The notes: a model not told the origin generated them from the sequence alone. Positions 52,231-62,271 are shown, numbered from the stretch's first letter. The stretch is 64,000 nucleotides of DNA from an uncultured Verrucomicrobiota bacterium (GCA_902569115.1 CACFTI010000002.1:43710-107709); one strand, 5' to 3'. Numbers and translations are program-made.

Positions 52231-54423
52231 TCAATAGACCGGGGGTTTCCAGTCTTTGGGAAGTTTACCCTGAGGGTGCACCCCTCGTGATCCTTTGGGA
52301 ATTTTACAATCCTTTGCCGTAAGTACAGGCAGATCATCAGGCAGGTGCTTGATGCGCATCTCCTTATATTCAATCGTCATTGCCGGGCCGACATGGACTT
52401 GCATAGCTAGGACCCCTTCCATCGCTCGTTCCTTCTCGTCCAAATCAATCAGGTCAGCGGTGGGATGCCCATTGATCCAGTGGCGATGACGGTTTGCCTT
52501 AACCAACACCCGGTATTCATGCCATTGTCCAGGCTCAAATTCTTTAACCTGAAAATTACCAACAATCCATGGTTGTCCATCTGTATTCACGATTACTTTC
52601 TCTCCTGTATGGGAAAGAATCCGGCGACCCTTCTCTTCATACAACATACCATTATATTTCGCGATATTAGCCACCACATCGCACTGGTAGCCCGTGACCA
52701 CATCAAGCCCGAGATCCGGGCGGGATGTTCCACGATACTGAATCCCGCTGTTTCCACCCGCCGTGACTCTGACTTTTACCCGCAGATCAAAATTCCGAAC
52801 GGTTGCCGACTTCCAGGTGATAAAGCGGTTCATTTTCAGAGTACCATCCGTTTTTCCGATCAGTACCCCATCTTTCTTTGACCAGTATTTCGGGTCTCCC
52901 GTCCAATTTCTCATTCGGTTTCCAGCAGCTATTAAATTGGAAAACCCATCAGAACCGGGACGGTCGGCGACCTTGGCGGCAGACTCAGGGTGAGGAGTCG
53001 TAGATAAGGAAAGTTCACCTACCTTAGGAGCAAGGGGTCCACCCAATTCCGCCACCTTTCGGTCGGTCAGGCAACGAAGCTCTTTTACTTTTTGGTGAAA
53101 TTGAGGATTCCCGGCGAGATTGGTCAGTTCATCCGGGTCGTTTTGCAGATCGTGCAGGAACTCGTAATTTTTTTCATCCACATAGCGGACATATTTAAAA
53201 CGCTCCCCCCGCATCCCCTCGAAGGCGGGTATACGATGGCGCACTGCAAAATGTTCATGAAAAGTATATTTCCTCCATTCGGTCACTTTTTGGCCGGATG
53301 TCAATTGGTCGAAGGTTCTTCCCTGGTATCTCTTCGGGATCTCCACACCCGCCCAGGCCAGAAATGTGGGGGGAAGATCGAGGTTGAGTACCGACTCATT
53401 CCTTACCTGCCCACGGGCTTTCCCTTTTGCTCTTGGATCATAGACGACCATGGGCACCCGTAGGGATTCCTCATAATGCGACCACTTACCGGCAAACCCA
53501 CGGTTTCCCATGTGATAGCCATTGTCGGCGGTGTACACGATGATGGTGTTGTCTGCCAACCCCTGAGCCTCCAAAGCCTGGATAAATCGACCGATGGCAT
53601 TATCAATTCCACTGACCATCCGCAGGTAGGCACGCATGTTGATTCGATATCTCTCATCGGTATTCCATCTCCAAAAAAATCTCTCCCGGTTGATAGTTGT
53701 TTTAAGAAAATCAGGCTGCTTCTCAAAAACTTCAGGATCATTCAAGCGAGGGAAAGCGATCTCATCTTCCTCATACATTCCATCCATCGCTCTGGGCCAG
53801 GGAAAATGGCCAATACCCGGACGACGGTCTCCATCCTCCGCATGGCAGGCATTAAACCACATATTCAAGGCAAAGGGTTTTCCCTTGGATTGGTTTTTAA
53901 TAAATTCAATGCCGCGATCTACGATCAATTCAGTTTCGTGCCGCAGACTACCATCTGCTTGTTTCTTGTAGAATGGGTTGCGTCCGACCGGATGAAATTC
54001 ATCAAAATGATCCTGAGCTTTCCACCCTTTTGGCATCTTGGCATGCCACTTACCGGCAAATCCGGTCCGATAGCCAGCATCCCGCAAATAATCGACATAT
54101 AATTTTTCCACAGCCTCGGGTTTGGCCATGTCATGATTCCCGGGGACTCCGTAGCTTCGTCCGGTTAAACCAGTAAGAATCGTGGTGCGGCTTACCCAGC
54201 AAATCGACTGGCTGACAAACGCATTTGCAAAACGGGTGCCCTCTTTGGCCAGTCGGTCAATATTTGGAGTCTTAGCTAAAGGATGCCCGTAGCACCCGAG
54301 AACACTCGAAGTTTGATCATCAGTAAAAAAGAAAACAAAGTTTGGCTTTTCAGCCTGAACATTCCAGATGAGTCCCGGAATGACCATGAAAAAGAATAAA
54401 GAAAGGGAGCCTAAAAGATTCAT
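52231..54423 (-). CDS. Sulfatase fused to DUF1080 (3-keto-disaccharide hydrolase-like) domain
   Basis: 730 aa from the ATG at 54423, which gives a signal peptide ('SLSLFFFMVIPGLIWNVQA'); the frame extends to a TTG at 54456. The sulfatase half has 'FVFFFTDDQTSSVLGCYG' and 'IVYTADNGYHMGNRGFAGKW', but the formylglycine site reads C-W-V-S-R rather than C-x-P/A-x-R. From about residue 520 a DUF1080/GH16-like beta-sandwich follows ('GNSGIQYRGTSRPDLG', 'GQWHEYRVLVKANRHRHWI'). The two parts suggest combined desulfation and binding or cleavage of a glycan. Confidence 0.92.
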   Translation of the reverse strand: MNLLGSLSLFFFMVIPGLIWNVQAEKPNFVFFFTDDQTSSVLGCYGHPLAKTPNIDRLAKEGTRFANAFVSQSICWVSRTTILTGLTGRSYGVPGNHDMAKPEAVEKLYVDYLRDAGYRTGFAGKWHAKMPKGWKAQDHFDEFHPVGRNPFYKKQADGSLRHETELIVDRGIEFIKNQSKGKPFALNMWFNACHAEDGDRRPGIGHFPWPRAMDGMYEEDEIAFPRLNDPEVFEKQPDFLKTTINRERFFWRWNTDERYRINMRAYLRMVSGIDNAIGRFIQALEAQGLADNTIIVYTADNGYHMGNRGFAGKWSHYEESLRVPMVVYDPRAKGKARGQVRNESVLNLDLPPTFLAWAGVEIPKRYQGRTFDQLTSGQKVTEWRKYTFHEHFAVRHRIPAFEGMRGERFKYVRYVDEKNYEFLHDLQNDPDELTNLAGNPQFHQKVKELRCLTDRKVAELGGPLAPKVGELSLSTTPHPESAAKVADRPGSDGFSNLIAAGNRMRNWTGDPKYWSKKDGVLIGKTDGTLKMNRFITWKSATVRNFDLRVKVRVTAGGNSGIQYRGTSRPDLGLDVVTGYQCDVVANIAKYNGMLYEEKGRRILSHTGEKVIVNTDGQPWIVGNFQVKEFEPGQWHEYRVLVKANRHRHWINGHPTADLIDLDEKERAMEGVLAMQVHVGPAMTIEYKEMRIKHLPDDLPVLTAKDCKIPKGSRGVHPQGKLPKDWKPPVY

Positions 54424-54571
54424 CCTGATCAGGATATTATTATTAAGGGAATGCAATCAATGGAAAATCTTTCGCGAAAAGACTTTTTAGTTTTCAAAAC
54501 TCAGGTTGACGGGTTCTCCAAGTTTGCTAATCATCATACCAAGGCCTTTATTTTAACAAATTTCTTATCAT

Positions 54572-55174
54572 ATGAGTTCTACCACCATCACCCTTATTGT
54601 TCTGGGCATAATTGCCATCCTTTTGATTTTTGCCGTAGTTGGAATCTACAACAAGCTGGTCACTCTCAAAAATCGATTTGAAAATGCATTCTCTCAGATC
54701 GAGGTGCAACTGCAGAGAAGATACGATCTGATTCCTAATTTGATTGAGACGGTCAAAGGCTACATGGCCCACGAAAAAGAAACATTGGAAGCAGTCATTC
54801 AGGCCCGAAACCAGGCACAAAGCAGCCTCCAGGCTGCATCACAAAACCCGGGAGATGCCGGAGCCATTGCCGGACTTGCCGGCGCCGAAGGTTTACTCGG
54901 TGGAGCACTGGGTCGCATTTTTGCCCTTTCCGAAAGCTACCCCGACCTCAAGGCCAATCAAAATATGGCCAACCTCCAAGAGGAACTAAGCAGTACGGAG
55001 AACAAGGTCGCTTTTTCACGACAGGCTTTCAACGACTCAGTCACCGCTTACAATACTTACAAGCAGACTTTTCCACCGGTCATTTTTGCCGGCATGTTTG
55101 GACATGGGCAGGATGGAACCCTGCTCGAATTTGAAAGCGAAAAAATCAAGGAAGCCCCCAAGGTCCAGTTTTAA
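54572..55174 (+). CDS. lemA: LemA family protein
   Basis: 200 aa. A single N-terminal membrane helix ('TLIVLGIIAILLIFAVVGI') is followed by the LemA signature 'NRFENAFSQIEVQLQRRYDL', 'IPNLIETVKGYMAHEKETLE' and the C-terminal 'SRQAFNDSVTAYNTYKQTFP'. LemA proteins are often paired with M48 metalloproteases, as here with a 27-bp gap to the next gene. Function unknown; envelope quality control is a common suggestion. Confidence 0.94.
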   Translation: MSSTTITLIVLGIIAILLIFAVVGIYNKLVTLKNRFENAFSQIEVQLQRRYDLIPNLIETVKGYMAHEKETLEAVIQARNQAQSSLQAASQNPGDAGAIAGLAGAEGLLGGALGRIFALSESYPDLKANQNMANLQEELSSTENKVAFSRQAFNDSVTAYNTYKQTFPPVIFAGMFGHGQDGTLLEFESEKIKEAPKVQF

Positions 55175-55201
55175 CTAAAACGGTAGTCCCCTGCCGGAAA
55201 T

Positions 55202-57088
55202 ATGGATTTCTTTGCTGAGCAAGATCAGGCACGCAAGCGCTCCAAGTGGTTGGTGGTTCTTTTCTGTCTGGGTGTCATCAGCATCGCACTTTCGGTCTTC
55301 TTCGTTGCCAGTTATCTGACCGAACCGAGTTGGGATCTCTTTTGGCTAACCGGTGCTGGGACTGTCGGGGTGGTGGCACTGGCCAGCCTTGGCCGGATCG
55401 CTTCCCTTTCATCGGGAGGGTCGGTAGTCGCAGAATCTCTGGGTGGCCAATTGATTTGTCCAAACACCAATGACCCCCAGCAAAGGAGAATTTTAAACAT
55501 TGTAGAAGAAATGGCGATCGCATCAGGTACACCGGTACCTCCGGTTTATCTGATGGAGGAGAAAGGGATCAATGCCTTTGCCGCAGGTAACTCAGTTAAT
55601 AACGCGGTGGTCGGTATCACCCGGGGGTGTGCGGAAAAACTAAACCGTGAACAACTGCAGGGCGTGGTCGCCCATGAATTTAGTCATATCCTCAACGGGG
55701 ATATGCGTCTAAATATTAAACTAACCGGCCTGATATTCGGCATCGTCTGCCTCTCAAGAATTGGGGAAGTCCTCTTACGGGTAGCTGCCTTTTCAGGAGG
55801 AGGGAGAAGAAGAAAAAAAGATGATGGCACCGCAGCTCTCCTCGCCATTGGAGTGGTCCTCTTTATTCTTGGATTGGTGGGCGGTTTTTTTGGTTCCTTA
55901 ATCCGGGCCGCCGTTAGCAGGCAGAGGGAATTTCTTGCGGATGCTTCCGCCGTACAATTTACCCGCAATCCAGACGGAATCAGCGGTGCCCTCAAGCGTA
56001 TTGGGGGATTCTCTGCCGGATCGAAATTGGAAACAGCCAACGCCAGCGACTTTTCCCATATGTTTTTCGGATCCGCCCTGAGCAGCATGTTTGCCACCCA
56101 CCCACCTCTTGAAAAACGGATTCGTAAGATTGAACCTACTTGGAATGAATCCTTTCCAGAGACCGACAAAATTTCTGAGAAAATTGATCTCCATTCAGAG
56201 AAATCATCGGGTTTGGCCGGTGCATCATCCTTCACTGGAGGTTCACCGCAGGAAGCCAAAAATCCCACTCAGGTAAATAACCACGAACAAATTTTTCAAG
56301 GCCCCACCTCAGAGAATCTTGAATACGCCCGTGCTCTTCTGGCTGGCATCCCGTCACAATTGCTTGATCTTTGCCGCGAACCTTTCGGGGGGAGGTGCGT
56401 TATCTTTGGGCTTTTATTGGATTCCGCAGATGATGAAATCCGTAAACAGCAGGTGAGTCTGATCAGATCGCGTCTTGAAACGCAAACCGACGATCTTTCC
56501 CTAAAAGTCTTCAATGCATGCCAAACACTTTCCTGTTTTGAAAAGTTTGCCCTGATCGAAGAGTGTGCTTCTCCGCTCCGAGAACTTTCCCCCCGACAGT
56601 TAAGTGAATTTTCGGAAGTCATCCATGGGCTGGTAACTATGGATCAAAAGATCGACCTTTTCGAGTGGAGTTTGCAAAAAGTCATCTTTCATCAGCTTGC
56701 CCTGAAGACGGATCCCTCGAATCATGACCCTCATGGTTCAGCCGGAATCTCTAAAAATATTAATTCTTGTCTACCCTTCCTTGGAGCACTGGCACACTTC
56801 GGGGGCAATCAGAATGACGCCAAAGATTCCTATTCCCATGGAGTGTCAAAGCTAGATCCGAAATCCTCCAAAGATTTGCTTCCGTTTGATAGCTGTGGCA
56901 TTGATGCCCTCGAGAACGCTCTGCCCCGCTTGCAAAAACTATGTGCTTCCGCCAAGAGAGATTTCCTGTCCGCCTGTATCGCCACCGCCCAGCATGATCA
57001 GAAAATTTCAGAAGTTGAATTTCTAATTTTGCGTGGGCTCGCTAGTGCAATCTCCTGCCCGATAGGTCCAAATCTCTCCACAGTCTAA
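55202..57088 (+). CDS. M48 family metalloprotease (HtpX-like) with C-terminal extension
   Basis: 628 aa. Two N-terminal membrane helices (about 16-38, 44-62) precede the zinc motif 'VVAHEFSHILNGDM' (HEFSH) and the third ligand segment 'SRQREFLADASAVQFTRNP'; two more helices lie between. After about residue 310 there is an extension absent from HtpX, whose last part ('KRDFLSACIATAQHDQKISE') resembles a TerB-like helical domain. HtpX-type proteases degrade misfolded membrane proteins. It is paired with lemA. Confidence 0.92.
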   Translation: MDFFAEQDQARKRSKWLVVLFCLGVISIALSVFFVASYLTEPSWDLFWLTGAGTVGVVALASLGRIASLSSGGSVVAESLGGQLICPNTNDPQQRRILNIVEEMAIASGTPVPPVYLMEEKGINAFAAGNSVNNAVVGITRGCAEKLNREQLQGVVAHEFSHILNGDMRLNIKLTGLIFGIVCLSRIGEVLLRVAAFSGGGRRRKKDDGTAALLAIGVVLFILGLVGGFFGSLIRAAVSRQREFLADASAVQFTRNPDGISGALKRIGGFSAGSKLETANASDFSHMFFGSALSSMFATHPPLEKRIRKIEPTWNESFPETDKISEKIDLHSEKSSGLAGASSFTGGSPQEAKNPTQVNNHEQIFQGPTSENLEYARALLAGIPSQLLDLCREPFGGRCVIFGLLLDSADDEIRKQQVSLIRSRLETQTDDLSLKVFNACQTLSCFEKFALIEECASPLRELSPRQLSEFSEVIHGLVTMDQKIDLFEWSLQKVIFHQLALKTDPSNHDPHGSAGISKNINSCLPFLGALAHFGGNQNDAKDSYSHGVSKLDPKSSKDLLPFDSCGIDALENALPRLQKLCASAKRDFLSACIATAQHDQKISEVEFLILRGLASAISCPIGPNLSTV

Positions 57089-57137
57089 GCTCCCTAAAAA
57101 GCATGATTATGGAGAGCTCCCGACCGAGCTGAATATT

Positions 57138-58241
57138 TTAGGAAATCGAGATCTCTTTGCTTCCGTTCTCTGCGGACTCCATACAGGCCATCATAAGTTT
57201 TTGCGTGAGCAAGGTAATCTTTGGCCAATATGAATCCGGTTTACCTCCGATCACAAGGGCGGAAAAATTACGGAATAGATTAGTTTCCTGTGAACTTAAA
57301 TGACTGCTGGCATACTCTTCCACCTGATGAATCTGTTCGCGTCTCTCCATCCGAAAGTCACACACATCACAATCAAACTCGGCATTGGAAGACTGAAATC
57401 CGATCCGGTTTCCATAGTAAGGAAGCACAAAGTCATCAATCCGCAGATTGCCCTTACTCCCACTAATGTGGGCGAGTTGCTGGTGTTCAGTAAGAAAAGA
57501 ACAGTAAAAGGAAGCAGAGACATCATCAAAGAGAACTTCGCCAGAAAATTCCGTGGGTACCGGATGGGGGCTGTCGGAACGACCTGATGAATTAAGCAGG
57601 CGGCCGGTCACAGCTTTGGGGGTTGCATAATTCATAACCCAAAGAATGAAGCGTAAGGTATACCAACCCAAATCTCCAAGACATCCATGAGGTTCGAGAT
57701 CACTATGCATCCGAATATTTTCAGTAAGAAATTCATCCGGAGCACAAAAGCTAAACTGGGTATTGATACGGCGTAATTTGCCAATGGTGGAACCATCCTC
57801 GATCACTTCCCTCACCCTGTTCAAACGTTCGCTATGCATGAACATCACCCCGTCCATGAACTGCACACCCCCACGGTCACAGGCAGCGATAATCTCCGTG
57901 ACCTGTTGCAGATTGGTGCCGCACGGCTTTTCACAGAGAAGGTGCTTACCCGCATCCGCGACTTTGATGGCCCACTCCGGGCGCAACCCTGTGGGCAGAG
58001 GTAAATAAATGGCATCTATATCGTCCCTCGCCAAAAGATCATCATAGCTGCCCATTGCTTCGGGAGTGACTTCATGAGGAACCTGGGAACTGCACCGGTC
58101 AATAAAATCCTGAGACTTGGCCACATCCCGACTGGCCACTGCCACCAGTTCTGCATTCTCCGCATTCCGGATGGACTGCCAATTTTTTTGGGCAATCCCG
58201 GCAGATCCCAAAATCCCCCAACGACATATTTTACTACTCAT
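57138..58241 (-). CDS. Gfo/Idh/MocA family oxidoreductase
   Basis: 367 aa. The Rossmann NAD(P) site is 'CRWGILGSAGIAQKN', followed by the family segments 'DAIYLPLPTGLRPEWAIKVA' and 'GKHLLCEKPCGTNLQQ', with the catalytic Lys in 'EKPCG'. The C-terminal domain has 'HGCLGDLGWYTLRF' in the usual place. These enzymes act on sugars and inositols; the substrate is unknown. Divergent from the next sulfatase, so co-regulation in glycan use is possible. Confidence 0.94.
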   Translation of the reverse strand: MSSKICRWGILGSAGIAQKNWQSIRNAENAELVAVASRDVAKSQDFIDRCSSQVPHEVTPEAMGSYDDLLARDDIDAIYLPLPTGLRPEWAIKVADAGKHLLCEKPCGTNLQQVTEIIAACDRGGVQFMDGVMFMHSERLNRVREVIEDGSTIGKLRRINTQFSFCAPDEFLTENIRMHSDLEPHGCLGDLGWYTLRFILWVMNYATPKAVTGRLLNSSGRSDSPHPVPTEFSGEVLFDDVSASFYCSFLTEHQQLAHISGSKGNLRIDDFVLPYYGNRIGFQSSNAEFDCDVCDFRMERREQIHQVEEYASSHLSSQETNLFRNFSALVIGGKPDSYWPKITLLTQKLMMACMESAENGSKEISIS

Positions 58242-58350
58242 GAAATTTTTTAATGCCTGTAAAAAGGCTTGGGGTCGAGTCCGAATAATTTGGTTTCCTG
58301 ACTTCCACTCGCTTGACTAAGAATCGTGAATTCTCAATGGTTACTCGAAC

Positions 58351-59874
58351 ATGAAAATTCCATTTCGATTCTTTGCTCTTCTTTTCTTTTTCAGCCCCCA
58401 TGTATTTCTTTCTTCAGCCGAAAAGAATATCATTTTCTTTATCACCGATGATGAATCTCCCACGCTTGGCTGCTATGGCGATCCCATTGCCAAGACCCCG
58501 GCTATCGATTCCCTCGCTCAGGACGGCACCTTGTTTCTCAACGCATTTGCCACCACTGCCAGCTGTTCTGCCAGTCGATCCGTGGTCATGAGTGGCCTCC
58601 ACAACCATGCCAATGGGCAGTACGGACATCAGCACGCCTTTCATAAATTCTCCAGTTACTTTAATGTGATTGGATTATCCCTGCCCCGCAATCTCGCAAG
58701 GGCTGGCTACCGCACCGGGCATATCGGAAAGTATCATGTCTCTCCCGAAGAAGTTTTCCGTTTCGAGACTTACCTGAAAGGCAATCCCCGTAATGCCGTC
58801 CAAATGGCAAATCAAGCCAAGGAGTTTATAACCGCCGAAAACGACAAACCCTTTTTCCTTTATTTTGCGACCTCTGATCCTCACCGAGGTGGAGGGACTG
58901 ATCGTAATTCCAAGTTGAAACTCAAGCCTGATATGTTTGGAAATAAACAGGATCGTAAATCGCACGACGGAGTAAACGAAGTCTTTTACGACCCGAAGAA
59001 AGTACCCATCCCCAGTTTCCTCCCCGATACTCCGGAAACCCGCGAGGAACTAGCCCAGTATTACCAAAGTGTCTCCCGGATTGATCAGGGAGTCGCCCGC
59101 CTCATCGAAATCCTTAAGGAAAACGGTCTCTATGAAAAAACCCTGATTATATTTACCTCTGATCATGGAATGGCCTTTGCCGGTGGCAAGACCACCGTTT
59201 ACGAAGGCGGGCTTCGCGTCCCCTTTGTCGTCCGCAACCCCTATGAGAAAAAGCGGGGCGTTCGACACCAGGCATTGATCAGTCATATCGATATCACCCC
59301 CACCCTGCTCGATTTTGCCGGAGCCTTGGACTCAAAACGTAACCGCCCTCTTCATTGGGAAGACCCGAATAAATCCTTCCCCATCCCCAAGTCCAAAGCA
59401 CCCAAAGACAACCAGGGGAACATAGGCAAACTATCATCCTACCACGGTAAATCATGGCTTGGTATTTTAGGACAAGCAGGTGCTCAGCATTGGGAAAGTA
59501 TTTTCGCATCGCACACATTTCACGAGATTCAAATGTATTATCCCATGCGCGTCTACCGTGATCAGGAGTACAAACTGATCTGGAACATAGCTCATCCATT
59601 ACCTTACCCCTTCGCATCCGATCTTTGGGCGGCAAGCAGTTTTCAGGCACAGTATCAAAAATCCCTTTCCGCTCCCTATGGGAACAAGACCGTCCGCCAG
59701 TATATTCATCGTCCGGAATTTGAATTCTTCAAAATTAGGGAAGACCCTGACGAAGCCAAGAATCTCGCGGGCAATCCAAAATTTGCCGCCAAGCTTGAGG
59801 AATATAAGGAGAAATTAAAATCTGCCCAAAAGCAATTTCATGACCCATGGGTCATGAAATGGTCTTATGAATGA
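58351..59874 (+). CDS. S1 sulfatase, heparan N-sulfatase-like
   Basis: 507 aa with signal peptide ('FFALLFFFSPHVFLSSA'). Metal-site segment 'IIFFITDDESPTLGCYG' and formylglycine motif C-S-A-S-R in 'TTASCSASRSVVMSG', followed by 'IFTSDHGMAFAGGKTTVYEG'. C-x-A-x-R and the 'GLHNHANGQYGHQHAFHKF' stretch are typical of the N-sulfoglucosamine sulfohydrolase-like branch. It probably acts on a sulfated glycan. A 26-bp perfect palindrome is embedded in the last codons (59835-59860). Confidence 0.93.
   Translation: MKIPFRFFALLFFFSPHVFLSSAEKNIIFFITDDESPTLGCYGDPIAKTPAIDSLAQDGTLFLNAFATTASCSASRSVVMSGLHNHANGQYGHQHAFHKFSSYFNVIGLSLPRNLARAGYRTGHIGKYHVSPEEVFRFETYLKGNPRNAVQMANQAKEFITAENDKPFFLYFATSDPHRGGGTDRNSKLKLKPDMFGNKQDRKSHDGVNEVFYDPKKVPIPSFLPDTPETREELAQYYQSVSRIDQGVARLIEILKENGLYEKTLIIFTSDHGMAFAGGKTTVYEGGLRVPFVVRNPYEKKRGVRHQALISHIDITPTLLDFAGALDSKRNRPLHWEDPNKSFPIPKSKAPKDNQGNIGKLSSYHGKSWLGILGQAGAQHWESIFASHTFHEIQMYYPMRVYRDQEYKLIWNIAHPLPYPFASDLWAASSFQAQYQKSLSAPYGNKTVRQYIHRPEFEFFKIREDPDEAKNLAGNPKFAAKLEEYKEKLKSAQKQFHDPWVMKWSYE
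59835..59860. repeat. 26-bp perfect palindrome in sulfatase 3' end
   Basis: Each strand reads the same over 26 bases centred on CCATGG. It encodes part of the C-terminus 'FHDPWVMKWSYE' of the sulfatase. The two arms could fold as a hairpin only with a tight loop; there is no T-tract, so it is not a standard terminator. Confidence 0.7.
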
Positions 59875-60004
59875 GGTTAACGCACAGATTTTACTGATGA
59901 AGTTGGAATCTGAACAAAGCGAATTAATGAGACCCAATTGGATCGGACTTCCTGAACTCAATAAGGGCTGATTATCCAAAAAGTATTTTAAATCTTTAAA
60001 AAAA

Positions 60005-61492
60005 TTACTTTCGCAGTGAAAGGGCTTCCTCAGCCGAAAGACTATCTTTTTCAAACGCAGCGATTTTTTCGGAATTTGTCGTCGAATGAACATCCAGAGT
60101 CGGTATCATTTCTAGAAGCTTTTTCTGCACATCTTCCTTGGCAAATAGTTCGCCAAAACATTTCCGTGCAACCTCCAGCACGATATTGACACAGACCGAG
60201 GCTCCCGGTGATGCTCCCAGCAATGCAGATATGCTACGGTCTTCACTCGTAACCACTTCGGTACCAAAATGTACGATACCGGCATCCCCATCTTCTTTCT
60301 TGATTGCTTGGACCCGGATTCCCGCATCAATCAATTTCCAATCTTCCGCCTTCGCATCCGGATAAAAGTTCCGTAACTCTTTCAATCGTGTATTCATACT
60401 CTGCAGTCCCTGCTGGATTAGATACCCAACCAATGGCAGATTGCTGATTCCTACTTTGAGAAGAGTCAGCCAATTATGAAACTTAATCGAGCCCGGAAGA
60501 TCGAAAAAACTGCCCCCCCGATGAAGAAATTTAGTCGTCCAGGCGGCGTATGGGCCGAAAAGCAGGGCTTGTTTTCCCTCCAGCACCCGACTGTCTAAGT
60601 GCGGGACCGCCATGGTCGGAGCCGCACCTGGAGATAATCCATAAACTTTTGCATGATGTCTCTCCACAATCTCCGGCTTCTCACAGATTAGCCATTGTCC
60701 TCCTATCGGAAATCCTCCATATCCACGAATTTCATCAACCCCTGCCTTTTGCAGGAGGGGTAAAGATCCGCCTCCGGCTCCGATAAATACAAATTTTGCT
60801 CGTTTTTGGCGGATGGTCCCGTCGGCCATATTTTTGATCGTAACTTCCCACCCGTCGTTGGACCGGTTAAGATCGGTTACACGGGTTTCCACATGGTAGG
60901 CACAGCCACCCTGTTCACCTAGCCAATGAATTAATTTACGGGAAACCTCACCAAAGTTCACATCCGTACCTGCCTCCATAAAGGTGGCAGCCACCGGCTG
61001 ATCTCCCCGTCCTTCAATTAGCAGGGGAGCCCATTTGCGAATCTGCTCGGGATCCTCCGAGTATTGCATGCTGGAAAAAAACGGATGCTTGCTCATTCCC
61101 TTGTACCGGGATCTCAAAAAATCAACCTGTTCCTGCCCGTAGACAAAACTAATATGAGGCACCTGGTTGATAAACTCCGAGGGTTTGTCGATCATTCCCG
61201 TCCGTACCGCGTACGCCCAAAACTGTTTGGTCTGTTCAAATTCCGCAAAAATCTCAATCGCCTTGTCTACTTTAATCTCCCCATCTTCTCCCCGATCCGG
61301 AGTGTAGGCGACTTCACAGATACCGGCATGCCCGGTCCCTGCATTATTCCACCCGTTGGAACTTTCCTGAGACAATTCTTTAGTCACTTCATAAAGTTCA
61401 ATTCTCAACTCCGGGTCCAATTGTTTGAGCAAGCCTCCCAGATTGGCTGACATCACCCCGCTCCCAATAAGGATTACATCTAATTCATCCAT
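60005..61492 (-). CDS. mqo: Malate:quinone oxidoreductase
   Basis: 495 aa, normal for the family. The FAD site is 'VILIGSGVMSANLGGLLK', followed by the Mqo-specific 'SSNGWNNAGTGHAGICE' and 'VAYTPDRG'. Near the end 'ALLGASPGASVCVNIVLEV' also matches. It oxidises malate to oxaloacetate and passes electrons to quinone as a membrane-associated enzyme of the TCA cycle. Convergent with the N-sulfatase-like gene. Confidence 0.96.
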   Translation of the reverse strand: MDELDVILIGSGVMSANLGGLLKQLDPELRIELYEVTKELSQESSNGWNNAGTGHAGICEVAYTPDRGEDGEIKVDKAIEIFAEFEQTKQFWAYAVRTGMIDKPSEFINQVPHISFVYGQEQVDFLRSRYKGMSKHPFFSSMQYSEDPEQIRKWAPLLIEGRGDQPVAATFMEAGTDVNFGEVSRKLIHWLGEQGGCAYHVETRVTDLNRSNDGWEVTIKNMADGTIRQKRAKFVFIGAGGGSLPLLQKAGVDEIRGYGGFPIGGQWLICEKPEIVERHHAKVYGLSPGAAPTMAVPHLDSRVLEGKQALLFGPYAAWTTKFLHRGGSFFDLPGSIKFHNWLTLLKVGISNLPLVGYLIQQGLQSMNTRLKELRNFYPDAKAEDWKLIDAGIRVQAIKKEDGDAGIVHFGTEVVTSEDRSISALLGASPGASVCVNIVLEVARKCFGELFAKEDVQKKLLEMIPTLDVHSTTNSEKIAAFEKDSLSAEEALSLRK

Positions 61493-61536
61493 TCGAAAGT
61501 ATTCAGTTTATCCAGTTTAACGAATATCTGGTAAGC

Positions 61537-62271
61537 TTACCCACGGAGGGTCTCCCCGATCCAGTCAATCACCGCTTCACTCATCGGTTCCAGTCCGGCT
61601 TCCGAAAAGACATGGTTGGCTCCGGGAATTTCGATGATTTTTTTCGGTTCATTGGCCAGGTTAAAAATTTCACGCGAATCCTCAATGGGTACCACATCAT
61701 CCGCATCCCCATGAATCAACAACCAGGGTACTTTTACCTCCGATGCCTTTTGAGCCACTGAGCCGATTCCATACATATCATTTTTGTAGGTCGACGACAA
61801 GGGACAGCTTTGCTCCTCCCACATGCACCCCTCATCAGGTTTCTCTTCGCCAAATTCGCGATCATAAAAGTCCTTGGTATTCACCATCCCAGCCAGCGAA
61901 ATCAAATGCTTAATCCGATCGTCACTGGATGCCGCAAGCACCCCGACGGCTCCGCCCATACTGTGCCCGGCATAAGTCACCCGGTATCCATTGGTCACTG
62001 CCGCGGTCACCACCGCTTTCAAATCTTCGACTTCTTTGGAAATGGTGCAGTCCCTGAAATCGCCCCCAGAGGAACCGTTTCCGGAAAAGGAAAAACGCAA
62101 TACGGCCATTCCTTCACTGGCCACTGCCTCCGCGAGAGCTACCACAAATGGGCGGTCTTTATTACCCGTCACCCCATGTCCAATAATCAGAATGTCCCTG
62201 GACTGGTTTGCGGGATCGTGAAATGTGTAATCAAGGGTCTCTCCCTGGGGATTGGTAATGATCTCTTCCAT
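61537..62271 (-). CDS. Alpha/beta hydrolase (serine aminopeptidase S33-like)
   Basis: 244 aa. Oxyanion-hole segment 'ILIIGHGVTGNKDRPF', nucleophile elbow 'TYAGHSMGGAVGVLA', acid in 'LLIHGDADDVVPIED' and His in 'IPGANHVFSEAG'. No signal peptide. Probably a cytoplasmic esterase or acylhydrolase; substrate unknown. It precedes mqo by 44 bp on the same strand. Confidence 0.92.
   Translation of the reverse strand: MEEIITNPQGETLDYTFHDPANQSRDILIIGHGVTGNKDRPFVVALAEAVASEGMAVLRFSFSGNGSSGGDFRDCTISKEVEDLKAVVTAAVTNGYRVTYAGHSMGGAVGVLAASSDDRIKHLISLAGMVNTKDFYDREFGEEKPDEGCMWEEQSCPLSSTYKNDMYGIGSVAQKASEVKVPWLLIHGDADDVVPIEDSREIFNLANEPKKIIEIPGANHVFSEAGLEPMSEAVIDWIGETLRG

Noticed and set aside
53476..54102. 208-codon plus-strand ORF opposite the sulfatase-DUF1080 gene
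   Set aside because: Antisense to a strongly supported CDS; composition is that of reversed coding sequence.
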